From NCBI RefSeq assembly GCF_000308555.1, contig NZ_BAFY01000163.1:1-36598 (forward strand): a stretch of DNA of 36,598 nt, read 5' to 3'. Below are positions 25,313 through 33,708 of the stretch, one piece after another. This DNA is from Nocardia cyriacigeorgica NBRC 100375. Its GTDB lineage: Bacteria; Actinomycetota; Actinomycetes; Mycobacteriales; Mycobacteriaceae. How positions within the stretch are numbered: the first letter of the stretch is position 1; each line of letters begins with the position of its first letter. Under the pieces are notes generated by a model. The model had not been told where the DNA came from. It saw nothing but the letters and a program-made list of their open reading frames with translations, and made no database searches. The position numbers and the translations under genes were made by a program.

Positions 25313-25894
25313 CTACTCCTCGTCCCAGGCCGCGGCGAGCAGCGCCCTGGTCTCCCTGAGCAACTGGGGCATCACCTTCACCCCGCCGACCACCGTGATG
25401 AAGTTCGCGTCGCCACCCCAGCGCGGCACGATGTGCTGGTGCAGGTGATCGGCCAGTGATCCGCCCGCCACTCCGCCGAGGTTGAGCCCGACGTTGAACC
25501 CGTGCGGCCGCGAAACCTTCTTGATCACCCGGATCGCCTGCTGGGTGAACTTCATCAGCTCGGCGCTCTCGGCCTCGGTGAGGTCTTCGAGGTTGGCGAC
25601 ACGGCGGTACGGCACCACCATCATGTGGCCGGGGTTGTACGGGTACAGGTTGAGCACCGCGTACACCAGCTCACCGCGAGCGACGACGAGGCCGTCCTCA
25701 TCGGTCATCTTCGGGATATCGGTGAACGGATGCCCCGTCGCGTCCTTGGGTGTGGCGGTGGCCGCCTCGGCGATATACGACATCCGGTAGGGCGTCCACA
25801 GCCGCTGCAACCGGTCCGGTTCGCCCGCACCGTGATCGACGATGTCGCCTCCGTTGTCGGTGCCGCGCAACGCCGCGGCGCCGCTGTCGCTCAT
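25313..25894 (-). CDS. HIT family protein, probable diadenosine tetraphosphate phosphorylase
   Basis: A 193-residue HIT-domain protein. The histidine triad is [10 protein letters not shown], preceded by [19 protein letters not shown] (the AGGS loop). Upstream are the strands [20 protein letters not shown]. The mycobacterial protein at this locus (Rv2613c) was reported to split Ap4A by phosphorolysis; I infer the same activity here. Ap4A is a by-product of aminoacyl-tRNA synthetases, which fits coupling to thrS: the start overlaps the thrS stop by four bases (ATGA). The first 30 residues are a variable Gly/Asp-rich extension. Confidence 0.92.
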   Translation of the reverse strand: MSDSGAAALRGTDNGGDIVDHGAGEPDRLQRLWTPYRMSYIAEAATATPKDATGHPFTDIPKMTDEDGLVVARGELVYAVLNLYPYNPGHMMVVPYRRVANLEDLTEAESAELMKFTQQAIRVIKKVSRPHGFNVGLNLGGVAGGSLADHLHQHIVPRWGGDANFITVVGGVKVMPQLLRETRALLAAAWDEE

Positions 25895-27960
25895 CGACGC
25901 TCACCGCCGCCGGCGGGACGGATCTCGAAGCCTTCCGCGGTCGGCGAGCTGTTGTCGCGCCGGGCGATCCAGTCGACGATGGTCTCCACCGCGTCGGCCA
26001 CCGGCACGCCGTTGACCTGGGTGCCGTCCCGGAACCGGAAGCTGACGGCGTCGGCGTTCACATCGCGCTCGCCGGCCAGCAGCATGAACGGCACCTTCTG
26101 CGCGGTGTTGTTGAAGATCTTCTTCTGCATCCGGTCGTCGCTGCGGTCCACCTGCGCGCGCACCCCGGCCTCGTGCAGCAGCTCGATCACCCGGTCCAGG
26201 TGCGGTGCGAAGGTCTCGGCGACGGGGATGCCGACCACCTGCACCGGTGACAGCCACGCCGGGAACGCGCCCGCGTAATGCTCGGTGAGCACGCCGAAGA
26301 ACCGTTCGATGGAGCCGAACAGGGCGCGATGGATCATCACCGGACGCTGCTTGGTGCCGTCGGAGGCGGTGTATTCGAGGTTGAACCGTTCGGGCAGGTT
26401 GAAGTCGAGCTGGATGGTCGACATCTGCCAGGTGCGTCCGAGCGCGTCCTTGGCCTGCACCGAGATCTTCGGCCCGTAGAACGCGGCGCCGCCCGGATCG
26501 GGTACCAGCTCCAGGCCGGAGGCCGCGGCCACCTTCGACAGGGTCTCGGTGGCCTCCTCCCAGATCTCGTCGGAGCCGACGAACTTCTCCGGGTCCTTGG
26601 TCGACAACTCCAGGTAGAAGTCGTCGAGGCCGTAGTCCTTGAGCAGATCCAGCACGAAGTGCAGGGTGTTGGTCAGCTCCGCGTGCATCTGCTCTTTGGT
26701 GCAGTAGATGTGCGCGTCGTCCTGGGTCATGCCGCGCACCCGGGTCAGGCCGTGCACCACACCGGACTTCTCGTACCGGTACACCGAGCCGAATTCGAAC
26801 AGCCGCAGCGGCAACTCCCGATACGACCGCCCGCGCGAGCGGAAGATCAGGTTGTGCATCGGGCAGTTCATCGGTTTGACGTAGTAGTCCTGGCCGGGCT
26901 TGCGGACGGTGCCGTCCTCGTTGTACTCCGCGTCCAGGTGCATCGCCGGGAACATGCCGTCGCGGTACCAGTCCAGGTGGCCGGACACCTCGAACAGATG
27001 GCCCTTGGTGATGTGCGGGGTGTTGACGAATTCGTAGCCCGCCGCCACATGCCGTCGCCGCGAGTACTCCTCGAGCTCCTTGCGGATGATGCCGCCCTTG
27101 GGGTGGAACACCGGCAGGCCGGAGCCCAGTTCGTCGGGGAAGCTGAACAGGTCCAGTTCGAGGCCGAGCTTGCGGTGGTCGCGGCGTTCGGCCTCGGCCA
27201 GCAGGTGCATGTACTCGTCGAGCGCCTCGGGCGACTCCCACGCGGTGCCGTAGATGCGCTGCAGGTCCTCGCGGTTCTGATCGCCGCGCCAGTAGGCGGC
27301 GGAGCTGCGGGTGAGCTTGAAGGCGGGAATGAACTTGGTGGTGGGAATGTGCGGGCCGCGGCACAGATCGCCCCACACCCGTTCGCCCGAGCGCGGGTCG
27401 AGGTTGTCGTAGATGGTCAGCTCTTTACCGCCGACCTCCATCACCTCGGGATCGTCGATACCGGACTTGTCGCTGATCAGCTCCAGCTTGAACGGCTCGT
27501 TCGCCAGCTCCACCCTGGCGTCCTCGACCTCGATCACCCGGCGCGAAAACCGCTGCGCGCCTTTGATGATCTTCTTCATCCTGGATTCCAGCTTGGCCAG
27601 ATCCTCCGGGGTGAACGGCTTGTCGACCCGGAAGTCGTAGTAGAAGCCGTCCTTGATCGGCGGGCCGATGCCGAGCTTGGCCTCGGGGAACTCCTGCTGC
27701 ACCGCCTGGGCCAGCACGTGCGCGGCCGAATGCCGGATGACGCTGCGCCCGGCCTCGGTGTTGGCGGCGACCGCGGTCACCTCGACATCGACGTCCGGGG
27801 TCCAGGACAGGTCCTTGAGATCACCGGCGGCGTCGCGGACCACGACGATGGTCTCCGGTCCCTTGGTCGGCAGGCCCGCCTCACGCACCGCGGCACCCGC
27901 CGTAGTCCCGGCCGGCACCCGGACGAGGGCGGCTGGGCTGAGGGGGGCTGTGGTGGTCAC
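25891..27960 (-). CDS. thrS: Threonyl-tRNA synthetase
   Basis: ThrRS charges tRNA-Thr. The 689-residue enzyme has an N-terminal TGS domain and the editing domain with the HxxxH motif [10 protein letters not shown]. The class II core contains zinc ligands in MNCPMHN, motif 2 [13 protein letters not shown], and motif 3 near [16 protein letters not shown]. The C-terminal anticodon-binding domain follows ([20 protein letters not shown]). GTG 27960 has AAGGAGAG 7 nt upstream; an open frame up to 28065 is not conserved. It heads the operon thrS-HIT-pgsA-patA-pimA-nudix. No T-box leader is visible in the 261-nt upstream gap. Confidence 0.97.
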   Translation of the reverse strand: MTTTAPLSPAALVRVPAGTTAGAAVREAGLPTKGPETIVVVRDAAGDLKDLSWTPDVDVEVTAVAANTEAGRSVIRHSAAHVLAQAVQQEFPEAKLGIGPPIKDGFYYDFRVDKPFTPEDLAKLESRMKKIIKGAQRFSRRVIEVEDARVELANEPFKLELISDKSGIDDPEVMEVGGKELTIYDNLDPRSGERVWGDLCRGPHIPTTKFIPAFKLTRSSAAYWRGDQNREDLQRIYGTAWESPEALDEYMHLLAEAERRDHRKLGLELDLFSFPDELGSGLPVFHPKGGIIRKELEEYSRRRHVAAGYEFVNTPHITKGHLFEVSGHLDWYRDGMFPAMHLDAEYNEDGTVRKPGQDYYVKPMNCPMHNLIFRSRGRSYRELPLRLFEFGSVYRYEKSGVVHGLTRVRGMTQDDAHIYCTKEQMHAELTNTLHFVLDLLKDYGLDDFYLELSTKDPEKFVGSDEIWEEATETLSKVAAASGLELVPDPGGAAFYGPKISVQAKDALGRTWQMSTIQLDFNLPERFNLEYTASDGTKQRPVMIHRALFGSIERFFGVLTEHYAGAFPAWLSPVQVVGIPVAETFAPHLDRVIELLHEAGVRAQVDRSDDRMQKKIFNNTAQKVPFMLLAGERDVNADAVSFRFRDGTQVNGVPVADAVETIVDWIARRDNSSPTAEGFEIRPAGGGERR

Positions 27961-28221
27961 GGCTGTGCTCTCCTTGGCGTTCGCGGCCGGGTTCGATCCG
28001 GCGCGCTCCGGTTCGGTGACGGCTCGATCCGTCGGTCGTGGCCGGTGGGACCCGGCCGCGACCATGCTATCGGGACGGCGGTGCTCATGTGGCGACGGAC
28101 CATCGGCAGCGTGCCGACGGTCGATTCCCCGCTATCGGCCCGCGGTGCCGGTTCCGGCCCCCTCGAGCGATTCGACGCCGCACCCCTCGCGTCGCCGGCG
28201 CATCCGTCGTCGCGTCCTCGC

Positions 28222-29070
28222 TCAGTCCTGCGCTGCCATCCGGGTCAGCAATTGCTCACGTTCGGCGCTCGGGCGCTTCGGGCACGAGGTGCACATCTCA
28301 CATCCCGGGACCTCGTAGACCAGGCAGCAGGAGATGCGCCGGACGAAGGTGCGGTCGCCGATCTCGACGTATCGCGGGGCGGGCAGCTTGCCGCCGATCT
28401 CGCCGGCGAGCCGGGTCCCGGCCTCGGGCACGCCCGCGTCGATCGCACGGTTGCCGATGGCGTCGGCGACCACCGCCCACAGCGCGGGCGCCCGCGCCCC
28501 GGAGACCGCCGCGATCTGGGCGATCACCGCCGCGAGCGTGTCGTGCAGTGCGGTGCCCGCCGCAGACCGTGCCGGTGCGGATCGGTCCTGGTCCCCCGCC
28601 GCCTCGGCGTCGTGGAATCCCTCACCGCCTGGTCTCGAACCGCCGCTCGGCCCGAGGTCCTCGCTCGAACCGGCACGCTCGCGGGTCGTCGCACCACCGG
28701 ACCGGCCGGGGTGATCGTCCTCGGCGTGATCGCCGATCGAGGCGTTGCCGGACCGAGGAAGGTCTTCGGTGGGCTCGACGGCCGGACCGGCAGCCTCCTC
28801 GACCAGGTCGGACGATCCGATGAAGATGATGCGGTCGACGCCACCATCCGGCCGCACATCGCAGCCGATGCGATCCAACTGAGCCAGTGGTGCACGCTCC
28901 CCGGCGGCATAGGCCCGTGCCACGGGCTCGACCAGCGCCGAGGCCACCATGCACCACCAGAGCGTGCCACCGACGCGCGCTGCCCCCGTCCCCCAGGAGC
29001 GCCCCATCTCCGCGATGCGTGCGGTCAACCAGTCCGGGTCGGTGAGCATCCGGCCCGGGACCGTGTTCAC
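28222..29070 (-). CDS. FhuF-type ferric (siderophore) reductase with 2Fe-2S centre
   Basis: A 282-residue protein ending in the FhuF C-terminal iron-sulfur motif C-C-x10-C-x2-C (Cys248, Cys249, Cys260, Cys263; SCCLVYEVPGCEMCTSCP). FhuF proteins bind a 2Fe-2S cluster and reduce ferric siderophores in the cytoplasm. The N-terminal part (to about residue 97) and the part after about residue 170 form the FhuF-like domain. Between them lies a hydrophilic, Gly/Asp/Arg/Ser-rich insert of about 70 residues. I chose GTG 29070, whose GTGA overlaps the stop of the upstream gene; ATG 29094 would add eight residues. No IdeR/Fur box is evident. Confidence 0.8.
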   Translation of the reverse strand: MNTVPGRMLTDPDWLTARIAEMGRSWGTGAARVGGTLWWCMVASALVEPVARAYAAGERAPLAQLDRIGCDVRPDGGVDRIIFIGSSDLVEEAAGPAVEPTEDLPRSGNASIGDHAEDDHPGRSGGATTRERAGSSEDLGPSGGSRPGGEGFHDAEAAGDQDRSAPARSAAGTALHDTLAAVIAQIAAVSGARAPALWAVVADAIGNRAIDAGVPEAGTRLAGEIGGKLPAPRYVEIGDRTFVRRISCCLVYEVPGCEMCTSCPKRPSAEREQLLTRMAAQD

Positions 29071-29498
29071 GACATCAGGGGACTGCGCAACCATTGCCAC
29101 TCGACTCCGATCCAGCCGCCGATCAATCCGAATGTTCCGAGAATCCACAGCGTCGCCACGACCAGCGCGGCGGTGGCCAGTGCGGCCAGTGTCTTGAACA
29201 CCGGCCCTCGGGCGCCGTACCAGGCCATGACCTGCCGGTATCGGTCCCGCAGCCAGCCGAGCGCGCGGCGCGCCCAGGAGAATTCGGTGGCCAGGATGCC
29301 GAGACCGGCGAAAACCATCGCCCAGCCGGGACCGGGATAGGGGATCGCGACGATGCCGATGACGAGCACAATGGTCCCGACCAGCGCCACCCCGATCCGG
29401 TAGGCGAGGTTCAGGGTAGGGCGGGCGCTCACCCTGTTCCGGAAGGCGCGCCAGGGGCCGGGCTTGGTGGACTGTTCCGGGTCCAGCTCGATGCTCAC
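29067..29498 (-). CDS. PGPGW-motif membrane protein (TIGR02611 type)
   Basis: This 143-residue protein has three or so membrane segments: about residues 34-54, a hairpin around 55-75, and 105-130. It carries the family hallmark IPYPGPGWAMVFAGLGILATEFSW (first part quoted as marker: YPGPGWAMVFAGLGI). These PGPGW proteins are common in actinobacteria and have no known function. GTG 29498 is the start. Its stop overlaps the FhuF-like gene start by four bases, so the two are translationally coupled. This may point to a shared role at the membrane, though that is inference. Confidence 0.88.
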   Translation of the reverse strand: MSIELDPEQSTKPGPWRAFRNRVSARPTLNLAYRIGVALVGTIVLVIGIVAIPYPGPGWAMVFAGLGILATEFSWARRALGWLRDRYRQVMAWYGARGPVFKTLAALATAALVVATLWILGTFGLIGGWIGVEWQWLRSPLMS

Positions 29499-29641
29499 AT
29501 TTCCAGCCTAAAGCGCCACGCGGAATGGTCACCGCGCCGTTGCCCGGTGCCTCGGCAACTGCGCAGGTCTACACCGGAAACACCGGCCCGGGTCGGCAGC
29601 GCCGCGCCGTGTGCGTGCGTGTGTCGATCCACCCCATCCGT

Positions 29642-29682
29642 GCGTGCACCCGGCCATCCGCTCGGGATGGCCGGGTGCACGC
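29642..29682 (-). terminator. Terminator after the SulP-carbonic anhydrase gene
   Basis: Perfect 18-bp arms (29642-29659 and 29665-29682, containing GTGCACCCGGCCATCC) enclose a 5-nt loop. The hairpin begins 18 nt past the stop of the minus-strand SulP-CA gene and isolates it from the PGPGW gene 144 nt further on. Confidence 0.88.
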
Positions 29683-29699
29683 CGCTACCTGCCGACGAC

Positions 29700-31967
29700 T
29701 CAGACGAGCGCGGCGGCGACGCGACGACCGGACTCATCGATGTGGGCGATCCCGTCGACGCTCACCTCGATCACCCGCGCGCTGGCGATATCGAAGAACA
29801 GTCCCGACACCGTCACCCCACGTTCGGCGACCGCCCGGCTCACCGCCGGATGCTGCTGCAAATGCTCGAGCTGCACCGCGATATTGACCATGCTGAGCTG
29901 GTCCACCTCGCCGAAGCCCGCGGCCGCGGCGGCCCGGCGCACCGGATGGCCGGCGCGGAAGCGTTCCAGGCTGGGCTGGGCGTGTTCGAGCCAGGCGTCG
30001 ATCTCGGGTCCGCACGGCTGCCCGTTGTGCAGTGCCGTCATCGCTCCGCACGAGGAGTGGCCGCACACCACCACCGATCGCACGCTCAGGTTCTGCAGCG
30101 CGAACACCAGCGCCGATTCCACCGAGGCGTCGCCGGATTCGGGCACCAGATTGCCGACATTGCGCACGGTGAAGAGATCGCCCGGGCCGCTGTTGGTGAT
30201 GATGTTGGGCACGATCCGCGAGTCCGAGCAGGTCAGGAAGAACGAATCCGGATCCTGCCGGTCGCGCAGTTCGTCCAGGTGCGGACGCACCAGGTGCGCA
30301 TGGCCGCGGTGGTAGGCCGCGATACCGCTGACGATCGGGTCGTGGACGTCGTCGCTGCCCTTCTTCTCGTCACGCTCGCCCACTCGCCACGGCCCGAGCA
30401 CGTCATCGAGCACGACCCGGCCGAAGCTGCGGGCCGGCGGTGCGCTGGTGGCGGCTTCCATCCGCGCCGAGCCGATCTCCACGAAATCGACTGTGCCGCC
30501 GTTGGCCTCGTGCTGGCGAGCCCAGTCGACGATGGCCTCGTAGGCGGCGTGGTCGAGGAAGTCGACGGTCATCTCGACGGTGACACCCACCCCGGCGGGC
30601 ACCTTGGCCAGCGTCGAGGACAGTTTCGGCAGTGCGAGGAAGGTGCACGAACCGTCGATGGTCACCAGCCAGCGGTCGCTGCCAGAAAGCGGTTTGGCGT
30701 CGATGACCACGCGCACCACCCGCCACAGCAGCAGCGCGAACGCCAGTGCCAGACCGATCAGCACGCCCTCGAGCAGGTTCAGGAAGACCACCGTGGCGAT
30801 GGTGACCAGGTAGACCACCAGATCGCCGGTGCGATGCGCCATCTTGATGTGCGCGATCTTGACCAGCTGCACGCCGATCACGATCAGCAGACCGGCCAGC
30901 GCAGCCAGCGGGATCTGCTGCACCAGTCCGGCCAGCGCGACCGAGAACAGCAACACCCACACGCCGTGCATGACCGCCGACGCCTTGCTGCGCGCACCCG
31001 CCATCACGTTGGTCGAGCTGCGCACGATGACGCCGGTGACCGGCAGACCGCCGAGCAGGCCGGACAGCATATTGGCCGAGCCCTGGCCGATCAGTTCCCG
31101 ATCGAAGTTGGCGCGCGGGCCGGTGTGCATCTTGTCGATGGCGACGGCCGAGAGCAGGCTTTCCACGCTGGCGATCAGTGCGAAGGTGAGGATCATGACC
31201 GCGACGGCGGTCCAGTTTCCGCTGGGGATCTCCGGCAGCCCGATCGCGTCGAACAGCGAACCCTCCAGCGTGATTCGCGCCACGTCCAGCGGCAGCACCA
31301 GCGAGAGCACGGTGGCGAGCAGGATGGCTACCAGCGGTCCCGGCACCACTCGAATGCGTTCTGGCACATACTTCCAGCCGAGCATGACCGCGATGACGAC
31401 CAGCCCGATGAAGGTGCCGCCGACGTGCAGCGAGCCCAGCTGCGCGGGCAGCGTGGAGATATTGGCCCAGGCCGAGCTCGCCGAATCACCGCCGAGCAGC
31501 ACGTGCACCTGCTGCAGCGCGATGGTGACACCGATGCCGGCGAGCATCGCGTGCACCACCACCGGCGCGACGGCCAGTGCGGCGCGGGCGATGCGGCTCA
31601 GGCCGAACAGGATCTGTAACGCACCGGCCGCGATGACGATGAATCCGGTGATGCGCCAGCCGAATTGGTTGATCGATTCGGCGACGATGACGGTGAGGCC
31701 GGCAGCCGGACCGCTCACCTGGAGTACGGAGCCGCCGAGCGAACCGGCGACGATACCGCCGATCACGGCGGCGATCAGACCGGAGGCGACGGGCGCACCG
31801 GAGGCGTAGGCGATGCCGAGCGAAAGCGGCAGCGCGACAAGGAAAACCACGATCGAAGCGGGCAGATCGTAGCGCAGGATCGAAGACAGACGGTCGGACA
31901 GGGTGGATCCGGACTCGGAGTCGCCTGGCGGTGACAGCGGCGGGTTCGGATCGATCTTGGTAGCCAT
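29700..31967 (-). CDS. SulP family anion transporter fused to beta-carbonic anhydrase
   Basis: The 755-residue protein has a SulP transport domain (about residues 33-425, 10-14 membrane segments, with VSGPAAGLTVIVAESI and GQGSANMLSGLLGGLPVTGVI). A short STAS-like domain follows (about 430-505). The C-terminal beta-carbonic anhydrase (about 540-755) has zinc ligands Cys580 in CSDSRIVP and His637/Cys640 in CGHSSCGAMT; Asp582 and Arg584 form the catalytic dyad. It probably takes up bicarbonate (or sulfate) and interconverts CO2 and bicarbonate at the inner face. M. tuberculosis Rv3273 has this architecture. ATG 31967 follows AAGGAGAA. A direct-repeat element lies 147 nt upstream. Confidence 0.93.
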   Translation of the reverse strand: MATKIDPNPPLSPPGDSESGSTLSDRLSSILRYDLPASIVVFLVALPLSLGIAYASGAPVASGLIAAVIGGIVAGSLGGSVLQVSGPAAGLTVIVAESINQFGWRITGFIVIAAGALQILFGLSRIARAALAVAPVVVHAMLAGIGVTIALQQVHVLLGGDSASSAWANISTLPAQLGSLHVGGTFIGLVVIAVMLGWKYVPERIRVVPGPLVAILLATVLSLVLPLDVARITLEGSLFDAIGLPEIPSGNWTAVAVMILTFALIASVESLLSAVAIDKMHTGPRANFDRELIGQGSANMLSGLLGGLPVTGVIVRSSTNVMAGARSKASAVMHGVWVLLFSVALAGLVQQIPLAALAGLLIVIGVQLVKIAHIKMAHRTGDLVVYLVTIATVVFLNLLEGVLIGLALAFALLLWRVVRVVIDAKPLSGSDRWLVTIDGSCTFLALPKLSSTLAKVPAGVGVTVEMTVDFLDHAAYEAIVDWARQHEANGGTVDFVEIGSARMEAATSAPPARSFGRVVLDDVLGPWRVGERDEKKGSDDVHDPIVSGIAAYHRGHAHLVRPHLDELRDRQDPDSFFLTCSDSRIVPNIITNSGPGDLFTVRNVGNLVPESGDASVESALVFALQNLSVRSVVVCGHSSCGAMTALHNGQPCGPEIDAWLEHAQPSLERFRAGHPVRRAAAAAGFGEVDQLSMVNIAVQLEHLQQHPAVSRAVAERGVTVSGLFFDIASARVIEVSVDGIAHIDESGRRVAAALV

Positions 31968-32113
31968 TGTTCTCCTTCGCCGACTCGGCGCAGCGCCGAG
32001 GTCGGTTGACGATCAACATGTCCAGTCGGGCAAGGACCGCGAACCGGCATCTCGCGGTGAAGAGGCTCTCCCGGCACGGCGGCGGGCCGAGATTTAAACC
32101 ACAACAATGATAT

Positions 32114-32133
32114 TAGTAAAGACTTAGCAAAGC
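32114..32133 (-). repeat. Direct-repeat element, copy A (upstream of SulP-CA)
   Basis: On the minus strand this reads TTTGCTAA-GTC-TTTACTAA (with two bases beyond): two 8-mers of the form TTTRCTAA with an 11-bp period, one helical turn. The 20-bp core matches copy B (32639-32658) at 19 of 20 bases. It is an AT-rich island in GC-rich DNA, 147 nt upstream of the SulP-CA start. TAATAT directly downstream could be a -10 box. The layout fits a response-regulator activator site. Confidence 0.65.
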
Positions 32134-32196
32134 CTGAGAAGCGGACATTCCGTACGTTTCACCACAATCCGCCCGGAGCGTGTGCTGTCTCACAAC

Positions 32197-32219
32197 GCCC
32201 GCGCCACCGTGGTGCGGGC
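32197..32219. terminator. Hairpin between the 64-codon ORF and SulP-CA promoter
   Basis: Arms GCCCGCGCCAC and GTGGTGCGGGC pair at 10 of 11 positions with almost no loop, so the innermost pairs must open. It lies 85 nt past the stop of the minus-strand 64-codon ORF and upstream of copy A. A terminator role is possible but unproven. Confidence 0.35.
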
Positions 32220-32303
32220 CTCTGCGAACTCGATGGAGAGAAGCGATATCCCTGGCGCACCACTACTCGAGCACCGGAGGCGACCGGACCGGCCGCGGCA
32301 CCG

Positions 32304-32498
32304 TCACCCCATGGAGTTCAGCAGCCTCCGGACGGCACGCACGCGCCGCAGGCTTGCCGCTCGTGCCGCCATCCGAAGATCCTGCGCTGCGCGCGAATTC
32401 GCCTGCTCGAGAACATCGCGACAGGCCGGGTGAAGTGGCCGGACGGTGCGGCCGGCAGACGACGAGGTCCGTGATGCGGGATCGGTGTCGGTCGACAT
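32304..32498 (-). CDS. Small basic protein of unknown function (64 aa)
   Basis: ATG 32498 to TGA encodes 64 residues with 12 arginines; the C-terminal half is probably helical (VLEQANSRAAQDLRMAARAA, then basic residues). There is no signal peptide or membrane segment. I do not recognise a family. Support for a real gene is indirect. The start is preceded by GGCGAAGGAGAA, the same 12 nt that precede the SulP-CA start, and a copy of the direct-repeat element lies 141 nt upstream, as for SulP-CA. Opposite-strand open frames here have no ribosome site. It could instead be a decayed leader duplication. Confidence 0.45.
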   Translation of the reverse strand: MSTDTDPASRTSSSAGRTVRPLHPACRDVLEQANSRAAQDLRMAARAASLRRVRAVRRLLNSMG

Positions 32499-32638
32499 AT
32501 TTCTCCTTCGCCGGTCCGGCCTCGGCCGATCCGGTTCATCGGTGGAACATGCACTGGCATCGAGATCGAGCGCGGGCGAAGCGGCGGCGCGGACACGTCG
32601 TGACTACCGAGACGCCCGGGCAACGCGGAACAGATCGA

Positions 32639-32658
32639 TAGTAAAGACTTACCAAAGC
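32639..32658 (-). repeat. Direct-repeat element, copy B (upstream of the 64-codon ORF)
   Basis: The plus strand reads TAGTAAAGACTTACCAAAGC, identical to copy A except one base. On the minus strand it is TTTGGTAA-GTC-TTTACTAT, again two 8-mers at 11-bp period; TACTAT could double as a -10 box. It lies 141 nt upstream of the 64-codon ORF. Confidence 0.6.
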
Positions 32659-32703
32659 TCCCGAAAAGGCCTTGGGACCCGAAGATGACAACCGCTATCA
32701 AAA

Positions 32704-32719
32704 TGTGACACACACCACA
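32704..32719. promoter_or_regulatory. CRP/GlxR-like site
   Basis: TGTGACACACACCACA matches the actinobacterial CRP consensus TGTGA-N6-TCACA at all but one position. It lies 45 nt upstream of direct-repeat copy B, so cAMP-dependent control of the minus-strand unit is possible. Confidence 0.4.
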
Positions 32720-33078
32720 GACCTGGTTCGTCAGCGATGGGAAGCCGTCGACCGCGGGCGGATGGGTACCGGTAGGCCCGCCAACAGGATGTCGACGCAG
32801 CTCGAATCGTTGCCCGGGCCGCCCGCGACCAGGGGCGGTTACCCGTGTATGCGCTCGGGGGCCGGCGCGTCGTATCGATGGCGAACGAGTTCGGATAGGC
32901 CCGCGACGGGAAGGACGAGAATTTTAGGTGAGTGCGATGATGATCGTCTCGACCGAGGCGATCAGGTGCGGATCATCGGTGCCATCTGCGCCATCATCGG
33001 GGCGTTCCAGGTGTCGCCGAGCGCCACGCGAGAATATGGGGCTTGGCCACCGTTTTGGCCACCCTCCCGAAACATGCG
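32720..33078. other. Stretch without a convincing gene
   Basis: No frame on either strand combines a ribosome site with protein-like composition. Plus-strand open frames here run into the antisense of tRNA-Val. TTGGCCACC occurs twice (33043-33051 and 33055-33063, 12-nt period), just before the tRNA terminator. I see no integrase, no insertion-sequence ends and no att-like tRNA fragment. Confidence 0.5.
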
Positions 33079-33115
33079 AGAGGCCCTGACCGGGTTTGTC
33101 CTGGTCAGGGCCTCT
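33079..33115 (-). terminator. Terminator after tRNA-Val(CAC)
   Basis: Perfect 13-bp arms (AGAGGCCCTGACC at 33079-33091 and its complement at 33103-33115) enclose an 11-nt loop. It lies 8 nt beyond the 3' end of the minus-strand tRNA. Confidence 0.85.
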
Positions 33116-33123
33116 TCTTTCGG

Positions 33124-33195
33124 TGGTCCCAGCTGGGATCGAACCAGCGACCTTCCGCGTGTGAGGCGGACGCTCTCCCGCTGAGCTATGAGACC
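33124..33195 (-). tRNA. tRNA-Val (anticodon CAC)
   Basis: The minus strand folds into a full cloverleaf: acceptor GGTCTCA/TGGGACC, D-stem GCTC/GAGC, anticodon stem TCCGC/GCGGA around CTCACAC, and T-arm GCTGG-TTCGATC-CCAGC. Anticodon CAC reads GUG. CCA is not fully encoded (A-CC-G). A possible promoter is TTGGTG/TAAGGT near 33287-33257. It is divergent from the tRNA-Gly cluster. Confidence 0.97.
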
Positions 33196-33511
33196 ATCGT
33201 CGACCGGCGAGCGGTCACTCGGACCGTGCTGCGGGGCACCGTCCGAACGAGTAGGAACCTTAACACGGCGCCCCCGCCGACCACCAAATCGCCCCTCCCG
33301 CAGTACGCCCGGGCGTTCATCAGCGCGGCTCGACCGTCCGCACGGGAGGTGGTTTCCGGCCGCTCGTGCCGGTCGAGCGGCGCCGCTGTCCCCATGTGAC
33401 GCGGCCACCCTCGACCGAAAGCCCACACGACCGACCGATGAACAGTTCCCGTCATCTACCCGCCCGAACTACCCCGGTGTAATTCGATTTCGGGCCTATC
33501 TACCAGCGGAT

Positions 33512-33541
33512 TTGTAGGTTGCGCCGAACGTCGGCTAATGT
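33512..33541 (+). promoter_or_regulatory. Candidate promoter of the tRNA Gly-Cys-Val cluster
   Basis: TTGTAG (33512-33517) and TAATGT (33536-33541) are separated by 18 nt and would start transcription about 42 nt before tRNA-Gly. The rest of the 33196-33589 gap has no convincing gene. Confidence 0.4.
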
Positions 33542-33589
33542 TCTGTCTCGCACCACGGAGGCGAACAACACGCCACCGGGATGCAGAAT

Positions 33590-33662
33590 GCGGATGTAGC
33601 GCAGCTGGTAGCGCATCACCTTGCCAAGGTGAGGGTCGCGGGTTCGAATCCCGTCATCCGCT
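33590..33662 (+). tRNA. tRNA-Gly (anticodon GCC)
   Basis: Full cloverleaf: acceptor GCGGATG/CATCCGC, D-stem GCGC/GCGC, anticodon stem TCACC/GGTGA around TTGCCAA, T-arm GCGGG-TTCGAAT-CCCGT. Anticodon GCC. No encoded CCA. First of three plus-strand tRNAs. Confidence 0.97.
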
Positions 33663-33708
33663 CGAGAGGTAGGGCCAGGCAGTAATTATTCGCCGTCCCC
33701 CTTTGCGC

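Noticed and set aside
27961..28221. T-box or other riboswitch upstream of thrS
   Set aside because: No T-box signature, specifier loop or antiterminator pairing is visible; only a weak -10-like TAGCAT was seen.
26278..29340. 1020-codon plus-strand ORF
   Set aside because: It lies antisense to thrS and the FhuF-like gene and is a frame shadow of high-GC codon use.
32180..32641. 153-codon plus-strand ORF
   Set aside because: No ribosome site, no domain, Arg/Pro-rich composition, and it covers the minus-strand regulatory elements.
33043..33063. Tandem TTGGCCACC repeat as an attachment site
   Set aside because: Only 9 nt, no match to a tRNA 3' end, and no integrase or second copy within the window.
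32672..33184. Plus-strand ORF ending in the antisense of tRNA-Val
   Set aside because: The ending SWDRTSDLPRVRRTL is the well-known false peptide produced by translating antisense tRNA.
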